Shown: positions 45,022 through 53,372 of the stretch, in pieces | Layout of the letters: each line of letters starts with the position of its first letter | How positions within the stretch are numbered: position 1 is the first letter of the stretch | Assembly (NCBI RefSeq): GCF_008935055.1 | Contig: NZ_CP043028.1 | Coordinates: 2,820,501 to 2,884,500, forward strand | Direction: 5' to 3' | Source of the DNA: Pseudobutyrivibrio xylanivorans | Lineage (GTDB): Bacteria > Bacillota > Clostridia > Lachnospirales > Lachnospiraceae | DNA: 64,000 bases | Translations under genes and position numbers: made by a program | Notes under the pieces: model-generated | Databases searched by the model: none | What the model was told of the DNA's origin: nothing | The model's input: only the letters and a program-made list of their open reading frames with translations

Positions 45022-45057
45022 ATTCCTCCTAAAACAAAACTCCAATAAATACGAAAA

Positions 45058-45075
45058 GCCACCCATGCGGGTGGC
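45058..45075 (-). terminator. Terminator hairpin between secG and rnr
   Basis: A perfect 7-bp stem, GCCACCC/GGGTGGC, has a 4-base loop and is followed on the minus strand by TTTTCGTATTT. It probably lets part of the transcripts through to rnr. Confidence 0.75.
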
Positions 45076-45091
45076 AAATAAAAATCAAATC

Positions 45092-45334
45092 CTAAAAGCT
45101 TCCGATATTAAGAACAGCAGAAAGAACGAAGAAAAGGATAACGCATACGCTTGTAAGCTTTACAAGTAAGCCCTCGCGAGAACGTCCCTTATTGCGACTC
45201 CAATAAGAATCGAACTGCTGACCTGATAATGAACCAAGTCCGTTCTGCTTGCCCTCCTGGAAAAGAATAATAACTGTAAGTGCCACGCAAATGATGATTA
45301 ATAATATAATAAGAACTAACTTTAATGTTTGCAT
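45092..45334 (-). CDS. secG: Protein translocase subunit SecG
   Basis: The protein has 80 residues and two membrane segments, about 3-24 and 57-78. The intervening loop has QEGKQNGLGSLSGQQFDSYW, typical of SecG. It is an accessory subunit of the SecYEG channel. It is the first gene of a unit with rnr and smpB, transcribed from a strong promoter. Confidence 0.95.
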   Translation of the reverse strand: MQTLKLVLIILLIIICVALTVIILFQEGKQNGLGSLSGQQFDSYWSRNKGRSREGLLVKLTSVCVILFFVLSAVLNIGSF

Positions 45335-45377
45335 AATGTCCTCCTAAAAATAGTGTTACGTATGTCGCAACATACGA

Positions 45378-45406
45378 AGTATATCATAGCAAAAGTTTGT
45401 TTTCAA
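45378..45406 (-). promoter_or_regulatory. Promoter of secG
   Basis: On the minus strand TTGAAA (45401-45406), a 17-base spacer and TATACT (45378-45383) form a good promoter. The leader contains a CGTATGT/ACATACG hairpin before the secG ribosome binding site. Confidence 0.82.
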
Positions 45407-45421
45407 GCGTTTAGGAATACT

Positions 45422-45955
45422 TTATACACCAACATCAAAATTCATTCCAGAAAGGGCTCCTCCATCCGCTGATTTTCTATTCTTTTGATATGGATTATTC
45501 TCATTTGGATACTTAATCTGAGTAGTCGTTGTGCCACCAGACACATAGGTCCTTCCACACTCAGGACACACAGCTGTATGAATTGCGACCGAAGCATTTA
45601 TAACCTTGCCGCCACGCTGTTCAGCCTTATCATAAGCATTGCTTACATGCTCCTGCTCATGCCCTCGAACTCTGGCTGCAGCCGCCTGTGGAGATATGTG
45701 CTGTGCAGACTTAAAGGAAACATTTTCATCACTGCCATCCTGATACTTTCGACTGGCACAAGTTTCACATTCAATTACGCCCGCTCTTTTTGCTGCACGC
45801 TCAGACGCGTAATTCTTCGCCAAAGCATCACTTTTTCCTTCAGCATGAAGCTCTTTTGCAACCGCACTTGACCCTTGATTTTGATTTGAAAGATTGCCTG
45901 ATATACTATTCGAATAAGGAGAATTCTGAAATCCTATTGAATTAATACCCAGCAT
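45422..45955 (-). CDS. SprA-related putative metalloprotease
   Basis: The protein has 177 residues from the ATG at 45955, with a GGTGGTG ribosome binding site upstream. The central RVRGHEQEHVSNAYDKA holds a zincin HExxH motif. CETCASRKYQDGS and VCPECGRTYVSGG are two CxxC pairs typical of the SprA-related family. The N terminus is Asn/Ser-rich. The function is unknown; metal binding and peptidase activity are inferred. It is a single-gene unit whose start faces the divergent CmpB-like gene. Confidence 0.78.
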   Translation of the reverse strand: MLGINSIGFQNSPYSNSISGNLSNQNQGSSAVAKELHAEGKSDALAKNYASERAAKRAGVIECETCASRKYQDGSDENVSFKSAQHISPQAAAARVRGHEQEHVSNAYDKAEQRGGKVINASVAIHTAVCPECGRTYVSGGTTTTQIKYPNENNPYQKNRKSADGGALSGMNFDVGV

Positions 45956-46091
45956 ATAAATCACCACCCATAACAAAACCTGCCTATAGGTACTTTCATA
46001 ATACAACAATTTTCTAAAAAAACAGTGAACACATATTGTTTATTTGCATTTATACTCACTTCATTTATACTAACTGTGGGAGGGTAATGAA

Positions 46092-46955
46092 ATGCTAGTT
46101 TGTAGATACTTTGTATATTTCATCATATATAGCTTCCTGGGCTGGATATATGAGACTTGCTATTGTACAATTCACGAGAAAACTTGGGAAAACAGAGGCT
46201 TCTTATATGGCCCATGCATCCCTCTTTACGGCGTAGGGGCAACTCTTGCGCAAATTCTTTTTGTCGATGTTCCACGCATATGTTTAAATACGCCTGCACC
46301 TTCCTACCAGATAATATTCATAGGCTGCGCTGTAGGTTCCTTTTTCCTGGAATATGGCACCTCCTATGTCTTGGAACGACGTTTTCACGCCAGATGGTGG
46401 GATTACACTGATTTACCTCTCAACATCAACGGACGCGTCTGTCTTCCATTCACCTTTCTATTTGGAATTGCTGGCATAATCGTAACACAGATTATCATTC
46501 CACCCGTTGTTGAAGGCTTATCCTACATTCCAAATTTTGCCGTAGAATTGCTTGCCTTAATATTTATGTTTATATTCGGCATGGATATGGCCCTAACAAT
46601 TTCAGCACTGACCACATTCGCAAAAGAATTTGAGCGAATAAACGAGCAGATAAACAAGCAAATGACTGAACGTATCGAGGCATGGCAGGCGAACAGAGTC
46701 GATGCCAAAGTTGCTCGTATTGAAAAAGTAAACGGACGTAAGGAAGCCGCCTTTGTAAAGAAGGAATTAAACGCTGATAAACTTGCCGAACTGAAAGAGC
46801 AGCTCTCAACCGAAGCTGTTAAACAATGGATTCTCAACGCCACTGAAACACAGCGTGGTCAGTTCCGTCACATTGCAAAGTTTACTCACCCAGTAGCCTC
46901 TACAAAAGCCCTCTTAGACAAAGGCTCCGAATTCCTACGTACGAAGAAAAAATAA
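46092..46955 (+). CDS. CmpB-like putative ABC transporter permease (membrane protein)
   Basis: The protein has 287 residues. About five membrane segments lie in the first 175 residues, starting YFVYFIIYSFLGWIYETCY, with NRGFLYGPCIPLYGVGA after the first. These motifs are typical of the putative ABC-transporter type IV/CmpB family common in Clostridia. The C-terminal third is a charged helical, coiled-coil-like cytoplasmic tail. No ATPase gene is adjacent, so transport is not shown. It has GGGAGGG upstream. The gene ends 16 bases before the giant inverted repeat. Confidence 0.85.
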   Translation: MLVCRYFVYFIIYSFLGWIYETCYCTIHEKTWENRGFLYGPCIPLYGVGATLAQILFVDVPRICLNTPAPSYQIIFIGCAVGSFFLEYGTSYVLERRFHARWWDYTDLPLNINGRVCLPFTFLFGIAGIIVTQIIIPPVVEGLSYIPNFAVELLALIFMFIFGMDMALTISALTTFAKEFERINEQINKQMTERIEAWQANRVDAKVARIEKVNGRKEAAFVKKELNADKLAELKEQLSTEAVKQWILNATETQRGQFRHIAKFTHPVASTKALLDKGSEFLRTKKK

Positions 46956-46970
46956 ATGCAACCATACATC

Positions 46971-47707
46971 TGCACGCTATGCGGCTCTCTAATTAAACAT
47001 AGGGGGCCGCTTTTTTGTGACCTTCTCCATCCACTATGCCCCAGCCCCGCCTACTTACCTGGCCCCAGACCGCCCCGCCATGCCCATTCGCCTTTGCACA
47101 GTCGCAAAATCGTGATTCTCTAAAGCTACGTTTCGCTTTCTTTATTTGTGAGTGTCCGTTTCATTCTTTGCGCTTCTAACGCCACGGTATACACAACACA
47201 GACACTAATAAATCTTAGATTAAGCTTCTATGCAACAAACTTAGGAGTAATTGCGTGATTTTGGAATGAGCTTAGTGGGAAAGAAATGTTGTTTTGATAG
47301 ATATAGGCACGACGAGCCACGGATGGCGAGGAGAACGAGCGGCTGAACATGGACGTGAATCCCGAGTGGTGCCTATATCTACAAAACACATTTCGTTTTC
47401 CCACTTAGTGAATGGAGTATGAACGCAATTATCCTAAGCTTTGTGCAGAGAAGCTTATATAAACTACAAAGTGTCTGTGTAGTGTAATACAGTGGCTTCG
47501 AAGTGCAAAATCAATAAAAGGACACTCACAGAAAGCTCAACCAGTAGCTTAAGAGAATCTACAATTTTACTCCAATGATGCAAAGGCGAATGGGCATGGC
47601 GGGGCGGTCCGGGACCAGGTTGATTGGCGGGGCTGGGTTCTGAGTCACTATAAAAAGGGCTCAAAAAAACGGCCCCACACACGAAGTGTAGAGCCGCATA
47701 GCGTGCA
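46971..47707. repeat. Giant 737-bp inverted repeat (long imperfect hairpin)
   Basis: The outermost 18 bases pair perfectly (46971-46988 with 47690-47707). Successive inner segments also pair in register: GGGGCCG/CGGCCCC; CCCAGCCCCGCC/GGCGGGGCTGGG; a 42-base segment at 47057-47098 with 47579-47620; TGTGAGTGTCC/GGACACTCACA; ACAGACACT/AGTGTCTGT; AAGCTTCT/AGAAGCTT; a 17-base segment at 47240-47256; AGTGGGAAA; and GATATAGGCAC-type pairs up to 47310/47369. The 58-base tip (47311-47368) is GC-richer. T-runs lie inside both ends. No real gene is seen within it. It fills the whole convergent gap between 46955 and 47715. Confidence 0.92.
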
Positions 47708-47714
47708 AATTTAA

Positions 47715-48023
47715 TTACTTGCTTTTTTCTTCTGTATTTTTTACGGCATCCTCTGGCTTTTCAACCTGTGCGATTGCAGTCTTTGTCATAGGGATGCGGC
47801 AGTTCTTATTGCTTCCGAACTCAACGATAACAGTTGAATCATCAGGAATAGAAATGATAACACCATAAAAACCGCTAGTTGTAAGTACTGTATCACCAAC
47901 AGCAAGTGAAGTCATCATCGCATTCTTTTCCTTCTGCTCCTTCTGCTGTGGACGAATCATGAAGAAGTACATGAATACAAAAAGTACTACTACCCAAATA
48001 ATTAAGCTGATTGAACTGTTCAT
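47715..48023 (-). CDS. yajC: Preprotein translocase subunit YajC
   Basis: The protein has 102 residues from the ATG at 48023, which has TAGGAGG 9 bases upstream. One membrane segment (SLIIWVVVLFVFMYFFMI) is followed by RPQQKEQKEKNAMMTSLAVG and a small cytoplasmic domain with DTVLTTSGFYGVI, all typical. YajC associates with SecDF. It follows tgt by about 115 bases, a common order. SecDF is not in the window. The giant hairpin starts 8 bases after its stop. Confidence 0.95.
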   Translation of the reverse strand: MNSSISLIIWVVVLFVFMYFFMIRPQQKEQKEKNAMMTSLAVGDTVLTTSGFYGVIISIPDDSTVIVEFGSNKNCRIPMTKTAIAQVEKPEDAVKNTEEKSK

Positions 48024-48137
48024 TAAATTATTCCTCCTAATTTTTGGCCTTGGCCAAATCACTGAAATTAATTCTACCTAAATAACCCATTTAAGGCAAG
48101 TCTATTATAAAAAGTTTAGATTAATTTAAGATAATTC

Positions 48138-49274
48138 TTAATTCTCTCCTGCCTCCATAGACGCAAGCTTATTCTTCTTATATGTAGCAAATTCACCTGC
48201 ATCAAGAGAATTTCTAATTTCTTCCATCATTGTGTTATAGAAATAAAGGTTGTGAAGAACACAAAGTCTCATGCCAAGCATTTCCTTAGCCTTAAGAAGA
48301 TGGCGCACATAAGCTCTAGAATAACTGCGACAGGTTGGACAGCCACATCCCTCTTCGATTGGGCGCATATCCTTCTCAAACTTCTGGTTGAAAAGATTAA
48401 GCTTGCCATGATTTGTATATACATGACCATGTCGTCCATTTCGGCTAGGGTAAACGCAGTCAAAGAAATCAACTCCTCGTTCTACCGCCTCTAAAATATT
48501 GGCAGGTGTACCTACACCCATGAGGTATGTAGGCTTGTTCTGTGGAAGATATGGAACAACATGATCAAGCACATCGTACATTTGCTCATGGCTCTCACCA
48601 ACAGCAAGACCACCAACAGCATAGCCTGGTAAATCAAGCTCAGAAATTCGTTTAGCGTGCTCAATACGAATATCATTGTAAACGGCACCCTGATTGATGC
48701 CAAATAAAAGCTGTTCCTTGTTGATTGTATCAGGAAGAGAATTAAGTCGTGCCATCTCTTCCTTACAACGGTAAAGCCATCTGGTGGTTCTGGCAACTGA
48801 ATCCTCTACGTATTTACGTTCTGCAAGTGCAGGTGGGCACTCATCAAATGCCATGGCGATTGTAGATCCAAGATTTGACTGAATCTGCATAGACTCCTCT
48901 GGACCCATAAAAATCTTGCGACCATCGATATGTGAATTAAAGGTAACGCCCTCTTCTTTGATCTTTCTAATTCCAGCAAGTGAAAATACCTGGAATCCGC
49001 CTGAATCGGTAAGAATTGGTCTGTCCCAGGCCATGAATTTGTGAAGACCGCCAAGCTCTTTAATAAGCTTATCACCTGTACGAACATGAAGATGATAAGT
49101 ATTAGAAAGCTCAACCTGACATTTAATTTCACGAAGGTCGTCAGTAGAAACAGCGCCCTTTATAGCAGCAACAGTACCAACATTCATAAAGACAGGTGTC
49201 TCAATTGTGCCATGCACAGTATGAAAACGACCACGCTTTGCCTTACCTTCTGTTTTTAATAACTCGTACTTCAA
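48138..49274 (-). CDS. tgt: tRNA-guanine transglycosylase
   Basis: The protein has 378 residues. It inserts a queuosine precursor into the wobble position of GUN-anticodon tRNAs. ILTDSGGFQVFSLAG, MAFDECPP, GGLAVGESHEQMY and the second catalytic-Asp region FFDCVYPSRNGRHG are present. Zinc ligands lie in EGCGCPTCRSYSRAYVRHLL. Its start overlaps the end of aroC by 4 bases. yajC follows, as in many bacteria. Confidence 0.97.
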   Translation of the reverse strand: MKYELLKTEGKAKRGRFHTVHGTIETPVFMNVGTVAAIKGAVSTDDLREIKCQVELSNTYHLHVRTGDKLIKELGGLHKFMAWDRPILTDSGGFQVFSLAGIRKIKEEGVTFNSHIDGRKIFMGPEESMQIQSNLGSTIAMAFDECPPALAERKYVEDSVARTTRWLYRCKEEMARLNSLPDTINKEQLLFGINQGAVYNDIRIEHAKRISELDLPGYAVGGLAVGESHEQMYDVLDHVVPYLPQNKPTYLMGVGTPANILEAVERGVDFFDCVYPSRNGRHGHVYTNHGKLNLFNQKFEKDMRPIEEGCGCPTCRSYSRAYVRHLLKAKEMLGMRLCVLHNLYFYNTMMEEIRNSLDAGEFATYKKNKLASMEAGEN

Positions 49275-50368
49275 TTTTTATAAAACTCCTTAATATAATC
49301 AACCCGATCAGTCATGTGACTAAGCAGTGCATCACAGATAGTGATTGCACACATTGCTTCAACAACTACAACTGCTCTCGGAACAATAACCGGATCATGT
49401 CTACCGTGGATTTCGATATCTAACTCCTCTCCGGCTTCATTTACAGTGTGCTGCGATTTTGAAATAGATGGCGTAGGCTTGATTGCAGCACGCACAACTA
49501 TATCATCACCGTCTGAAATGCCACCCAAAATTCCGCCGCTGTGATTAGTAGTCTTAACGACCTTGCCATGCTCATCAAGTTCAAAGTTGTCATTATTAAG
49601 ACTTCCCATAGTCTTGGCTGCATCGAATCCATCACCAATTTCTACGCCCTTTACAGCTCCTATAGAAACAAGTGCCTGCGCAAGCTTAGCATCAAGCTTT
49701 TCAAAGACAGGGTCACCAAGTCCAGCAGGAACACCTGTGATAACACATTCGATAACACCACCGGCACTATCATTATTCAACATGCAGGCTGCAAGATATT
49801 CAGCCGCCTTGTCTGCCGCCTCAGAATCCGGCATTGCAAGAGGATTCTGATCACGATATCCAAGCTCAAAGTCTGAAATCTGAATCTCTCCAATTGACTT
49901 CGTATATGCGAATACTTCTATACCAAGCTCCTTTAAAAGCTTTGCACATATTGCACCGGCTGCAACTCTGCCAATAGTTTCACGGCCCGAAGATCTTCCT
50001 CCGCCACGATAATCTCTAAAGCCAAACTTCTCGTGAAAACCATAATCTGCATGGCCTGGTCTGAAGCAGGTAGCAATGTTTCCATAATCCTTGGAATGCT
50101 GGTCCATATTTCTGACCATAAGAGAAATAGGAGTACCCGTGGTTCGGCCCTGAAAAATGCCTGATAGAATCTCTACCTTATCACCCTCAGCACGAGCCGT
50201 AGTGAATTTTGACTGTCCAGGCTTTCTTCTATCAAGATAGACCTGTATATCCTCCTCGCAGAGCTTTAGCCCTGCCGGAAAACCATCAACCACTACACCT
50301 AATGCCTCGCCATGGGACTCACCCCAAGTTGTAACTGAAATTCTACTGCCAAATGTTGAGCCTGCCAT
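49271..50368 (-). CDS. aroC: Chorismate synthase
   Basis: The protein has 365 residues and uses reduced FMN to convert EPSP to chorismate. GSRISVTTWGESHGEALG, RRKPGQSKFTTARAEGD, RPGHADYGFHEKFGFRDYRG and GGRSSGRETIGRVAAGA are family motifs. It overlaps tgt (ATGA type), an unusual partner. It lies far from tyrA-aroA. A hairpin upstream separates it from the lactonase gene. Confidence 0.97.
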   Translation of the reverse strand: MAGSTFGSRISVTTWGESHGEALGVVVDGFPAGLKLCEEDIQVYLDRRKPGQSKFTTARAEGDKVEILSGIFQGRTTGTPISLMVRNMDQHSKDYGNIATCFRPGHADYGFHEKFGFRDYRGGGRSSGRETIGRVAAGAICAKLLKELGIEVFAYTKSIGEIQISDFELGYRDQNPLAMPDSEAADKAAEYLAACMLNNDSAGGVIECVITGVPAGLGDPVFEKLDAKLAQALVSIGAVKGVEIGDGFDAAKTMGSLNNDNFELDEHGKVVKTTNHSGGILGGISDGDDIVVRAAIKPTPSISKSQHTVNEAGEELDIEIHGRHDPVIVPRAVVVVEAMCAITICDALLSHMTDRVDYIKEFYKN

Positions 50369-50385
50369 ATTGTCCTCCTATAAAG

Positions 50386-50411
50386 AATGGCTGTGATTCT
50401 ACACAGCCATT
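50386..50411 (-). terminator. Hairpin between the lactonase gene and aroC
   Basis: AATGGCTGTG pairs with CACAGCCATT (10 bp, 6-base loop), followed on the minus strand by TCTTTATAGG. The short T-tract makes it a moderate terminator of the lactonase gene. Confidence 0.65.
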
Positions 50412-50423
50412 TCATGCTATTTG

Positions 50424-51476
50424 CTATTTAACCTTTACAACTACGATACTGTTTGGTTTTGCAATCTTGATAGGTGCATTCTGCATTAATGAATGACCCT
50501 CCTTCTTGTCGATTGTAAAGCTTCTGATTTCGTTTGTATCGTGATTAAGTGAAACAAAATATTTATCCTTAGGTAAAACTGCAAAGCTCTTTGGATAATC
50601 ACCACTGATGAAGTTGTGTGAGAAGTAGTTAATCTTTCCAGTCTTCTTGTTGACCTCGTACATGCATACAGCATTGAGACCATCTACGCTGGCATATAAG
50701 AACTTTTCATCTTCACCAAACTTGATATTAGTTCCTGTAGAAATCTCCTCATCAACACCAACTAAAAGTGAAACTGTCTGGATATTCTCGAAGTCAGGAC
50801 GATCACCAATAACGTGATAATCATAAACAAGAATCTCGTTTGACATCTCTGTGATGACATAAGCATAATGTCCGTCATGGCTAAACTTCATCTTGAGAGG
50901 TGCAGAACCCATTGGGCATCTAACAATATCTGCAAGACGAAGCTTTCCTGCAGCATAATCTACCTCGTAAATCTTGATCTGATGAAGACCATTCTCTACA
51001 GCGCAAAGATACTTCTCATCTGGAGTAAGCTCAACGCATGTACAGTGTGGATATAAAGGTCTGTCAGCAACTGACTTACCAATACCCTGGTGGAAAATAC
51101 CATCAGCAATACCGCCAATGCTTCCATCCTTATTGAGGCTCATCATGGTAACACGACCATCATGATAACCTGCAACAAATAAATATCTATTCTGAGAATC
51201 AACACAAAGATTGCATCCACGCATGCCTCCAACCCATTCCTGATTCATCTTTTCAAGATCACCATTCTCTAAAATCTTGAAAGAAGCAACACCTTCATCA
51301 GCAATTGAATAAAGGAACTTATTGTACTTTGAATTGATGATATCTGAAGGGTTGTTGATTGGAGCAACACTCTGCTCTGTAAGTACTCCTGTATCAGGAT
51401 TAACATCATATACATAGATACCAACGCTTGTCTCATGTGTGTAGGTACCTACATAAGCAACATATTTTTCTGCCAT
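50424..51476 (-). CDS. Lactonase family beta-propeller protein (6-phosphogluconolactonase-like)
   Basis: The protein has 350 residues. KYVAYVGTYTHETSVGIYVY is the typical start of the YkgB/Pgl-type seven-bladed propeller. ADRPLYPHCTCVELTPDEKY and HDGHYAYVITEMSNEILVY are later blades. Enzymatic members hydrolyse 6-phosphogluconolactone, but many have other or unknown roles, and no pentose phosphate gene is adjacent. It follows the U32 gene by 21 bases, so it shares that operon. Confidence 0.88.
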   Translation of the reverse strand: MAEKYVAYVGTYTHETSVGIYVYDVNPDTGVLTEQSVAPINNPSDIINSKYNKFLYSIADEGVASFKILENGDLEKMNQEWVGGMRGCNLCVDSQNRYLFVAGYHDGRVTMMSLNKDGSIGGIADGIFHQGIGKSVADRPLYPHCTCVELTPDEKYLCAVENGLHQIKIYEVDYAAGKLRLADIVRCPMGSAPLKMKFSHDGHYAYVITEMSNEILVYDYHVIGDRPDFENIQTVSLLVGVDEEISTGTNIKFGEDEKFLYASVDGLNAVCMYEVNKKTGKINYFSHNFISGDYPKSFAVLPKDKYFVSLNHDTNEIRSFTIDKKEGHSLMQNAPIKIAKPNSIVVVKVK

Positions 51477-51497
51477 TGTATTCTCCTCGTTGTAACT

Positions 51498-52727
51498 CTA
51501 GTTCTCTTCTTTACGTCTCAGGATATCGAACTCATCCGGTGTAGTGCTAAGCTTAATGAAAAGCTTCTGCTTTGGATGTGGACAGCTTTCCATTGCATTA
51601 CCATCCTCGTCCATAATTCCTAAAACTTCTACCTCTACATTATCCCCGTTTGGCTTCATAATTTCAATAGTTTCGCCTACTGAAAATTTATTTCTCTGCT
51701 CAATTTCTACATAGCCCTCTGAATCAGGAGCTCCGCAGATACCAAGATAAGTGTAGCCGATATTGTAGGTATTATTATCGTAAATCTGAGATTCCTCAGA
51801 TGGCTTTCCATAATAGAAACCAGTTGTAAACTGACGATAAGTGCAGGCTGAAATCTGTTCCTTATACCAGTCCATATTAGCCTCGTATTTTTCAGGTGAT
51901 TCTTTGTAATCATCAATCGCCTTACGGTATGTACGAGCTACAGTCGCAACATAAAGAGCCGTCTTCATACGACCTTCAATTTTAAAGCTGTCTATACCAG
52001 CATCGATTAAGTCAGGAATGTGTTCAATCATACACAAGTCCTTTGAATTGAAGATGTATGTTCCTCTCTCATTCTCATATACAGGGAAATACTCTCCTGG
52101 ACGCTGTTCTTCAACAACAGCATATTTCCATCTGCAAGGGTGCGTACAGGCTCCCTGATTTGCATCCCTACCTGTAAAGTAATTAGAAAGAAGACATCTT
52201 CCTGAATAGGAAATGCACATTGCGCCATGAATAAATGATTCAATCTCTAAATCATCAGGAATATTTGCTCTGATTTCTTTAATCTCGGCAAGTGAAAGCT
52301 CTCTTGCTGAAACTACTCTTGAAGCACCAAGGTCATACCAGAACTTGTATGTTCCATAGTTAGTATTGTTAGCCTGTGTGCTGACATGTCTTTCGATTTC
52401 AGGACAAATCTCTTTAGCCATCATAAATATTGCAGGGTCAGCAATAATAAGGGCATCAGGACCGATTTCCTTAAGCTCCTTTAAATATTCTCTAACACCT
52501 TCAAGATCATTATTATGAGCTAAAATATTTACAGTAACGTGAACTTTAACACCATGTTCATGTGCAAACTTCACACCTTCAATCATATCTTCTTTAGAAA
52601 AATTCTTTGCCTTAGCTCTAAGACCAAAAACTTCTCCACCAATAAAAACTGCATCTGCTCCATAAATAACTGCAACCTTGAGAACCTCAAGACTGCTTGC
52701 AGGAACTAATAACTCTGTTTCTCTCAT
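51498..52727 (-). CDS. U32 peptidase family protein, TrhP/YrrO-like tRNA hydroxylation factor
   Basis: The protein has 409 residues. TELLVPASSLEVLKVAVIYG opens the U32 family fold. FIHGAMCISYSGRCLLSNYF and GRDANQGACTHPCRWKY carry the conserved Cys residues. FKIEGRMKTALYVA and YRQFTTGFYYGKPS are also typical. Related YrrO (TrhP2) in Bacillus takes part in 5-hydroxyuridine formation in tRNA, and the gene overlaps a trmR-like gene by 4 bases, which supports that role over a protease one. The separate YrrN subunit is not seen. Confidence 0.88.
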   Translation of the reverse strand: MRETELLVPASSLEVLKVAVIYGADAVFIGGEVFGLRAKAKNFSKEDMIEGVKFAHEHGVKVHVTVNILAHNNDLEGVREYLKELKEIGPDALIIADPAIFMMAKEICPEIERHVSTQANNTNYGTYKFWYDLGASRVVSARELSLAEIKEIRANIPDDLEIESFIHGAMCISYSGRCLLSNYFTGRDANQGACTHPCRWKYAVVEEQRPGEYFPVYENERGTYIFNSKDLCMIEHIPDLIDAGIDSFKIEGRMKTALYVATVARTYRKAIDDYKESPEKYEANMDWYKEQISACTYRQFTTGFYYGKPSEESQIYDNNTYNIGYTYLGICGAPDSEGYVEIEQRNKFSVGETIEIMKPNGDNVEVEVLGIMDEDGNAMESCPHPKQKLFIKLSTTPDEFDILRRKEEN

Positions 52728-53371
52728 AGCATTCCTTTCACGCTGATACTAACGCCATCTCCCAAAGGAAGAATCGTAGTTGAAAAACCTTCATCGTGAG
52801 TCAATTCATATAGGTAATCACGCATTCTCTTATGAATTGTGCGATTACGTCTTGTTATCGCAAATCTGGACTCAATAATATCCCCATCCTGTAATACATT
52901 ATCAGTAACAATAACACCGCCATCACGGGTAAGACGCTTCACCTCAGGCCAAAAATTTATGTATTGTCCCTTTGCGGCATCCATGAAAACAAAATCAAAT
53001 GGGCCATCAAGAGTCGGTAGAATATCCTGGGCATCTCCCTCTAAAAGAGTGATTTGCTTATCCCTACCTGTCCTCTTGAAATTCGCATTTGCGATAGGAA
53101 TGCGAGGCTCATAATTTTCAATAGTGATAATCTCTACATCGTCGCCTGCTGCCTCTGCCATCAGGTTGGCTGAAAATCCGACAGCCGCTCCTACTTCAAG
53201 AATTCGCTTTGGGCGATTCATATGAATGAGAAGCTGCAATAGATTAATTGTTTCAGGTCTGATGATTGGCACGTAAGTCTCGATGGCTTCCTTTTGAATA
53301 GCCTTTAAGACTGGGCTAAGCTCAGGATAAAGGCTATTCAAATAGGTAGTGTATCTTTCATCAACAATCAT
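52724..53371 (-). CDS. trmR: O-methyltransferase, TrmR/YrrM-like tRNA mo5U methyltransferase
   Basis: The protein has 215 residues. LEVGAAVGFSANLMAEAAG binds SAM; DFVFMDAAKGQYINFWPEV and RDGGVIVTDNVLQDG are typical of the cation-dependent O-methyltransferase family. The Bacillus homologue in the same order (ruvX ... trmR-trhP) methylates 5-hydroxyuridine at tRNA position 34. It starts one base after the RNase J stop and overlaps the U32 gene, so the three are tightly coupled. Confidence 0.88.
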   Translation of the reverse strand: MIVDERYTTYLNSLYPELSPVLKAIQKEAIETYVPIIRPETINLLQLLIHMNRPKRILEVGAAVGFSANLMAEAAGDDVEIITIENYEPRIPIANANFKRTGRDKQITLLEGDAQDILPTLDGPFDFVFMDAAKGQYINFWPEVKRLTRDGGVIVTDNVLQDGDIIESRFAITRRNRTIHKRMRDYLYELTHDEGFSTTILPLGDGVSISVKGML

Positions 53372-53372
53372 T

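Noticed and set aside
45485..45871. Plus-strand frame opposite the SprA-related gene
   Set aside because: Shadow frame; the minus strand has HExxH and CxxC motifs and a signal for translation.
47464..47682. 72-codon minus-strand frame in the giant inverted repeat
   Set aside because: Composition is typical of GC-rich palindrome arms, there is no ribosome binding site, and it ends within the paired arm.
46971..47707. Insertion sequence with terminal inverted repeats
   Set aside because: No transposase frame lies between the arms, no clear target duplication is seen, and pairing extends almost to the centre instead of only at the ends.
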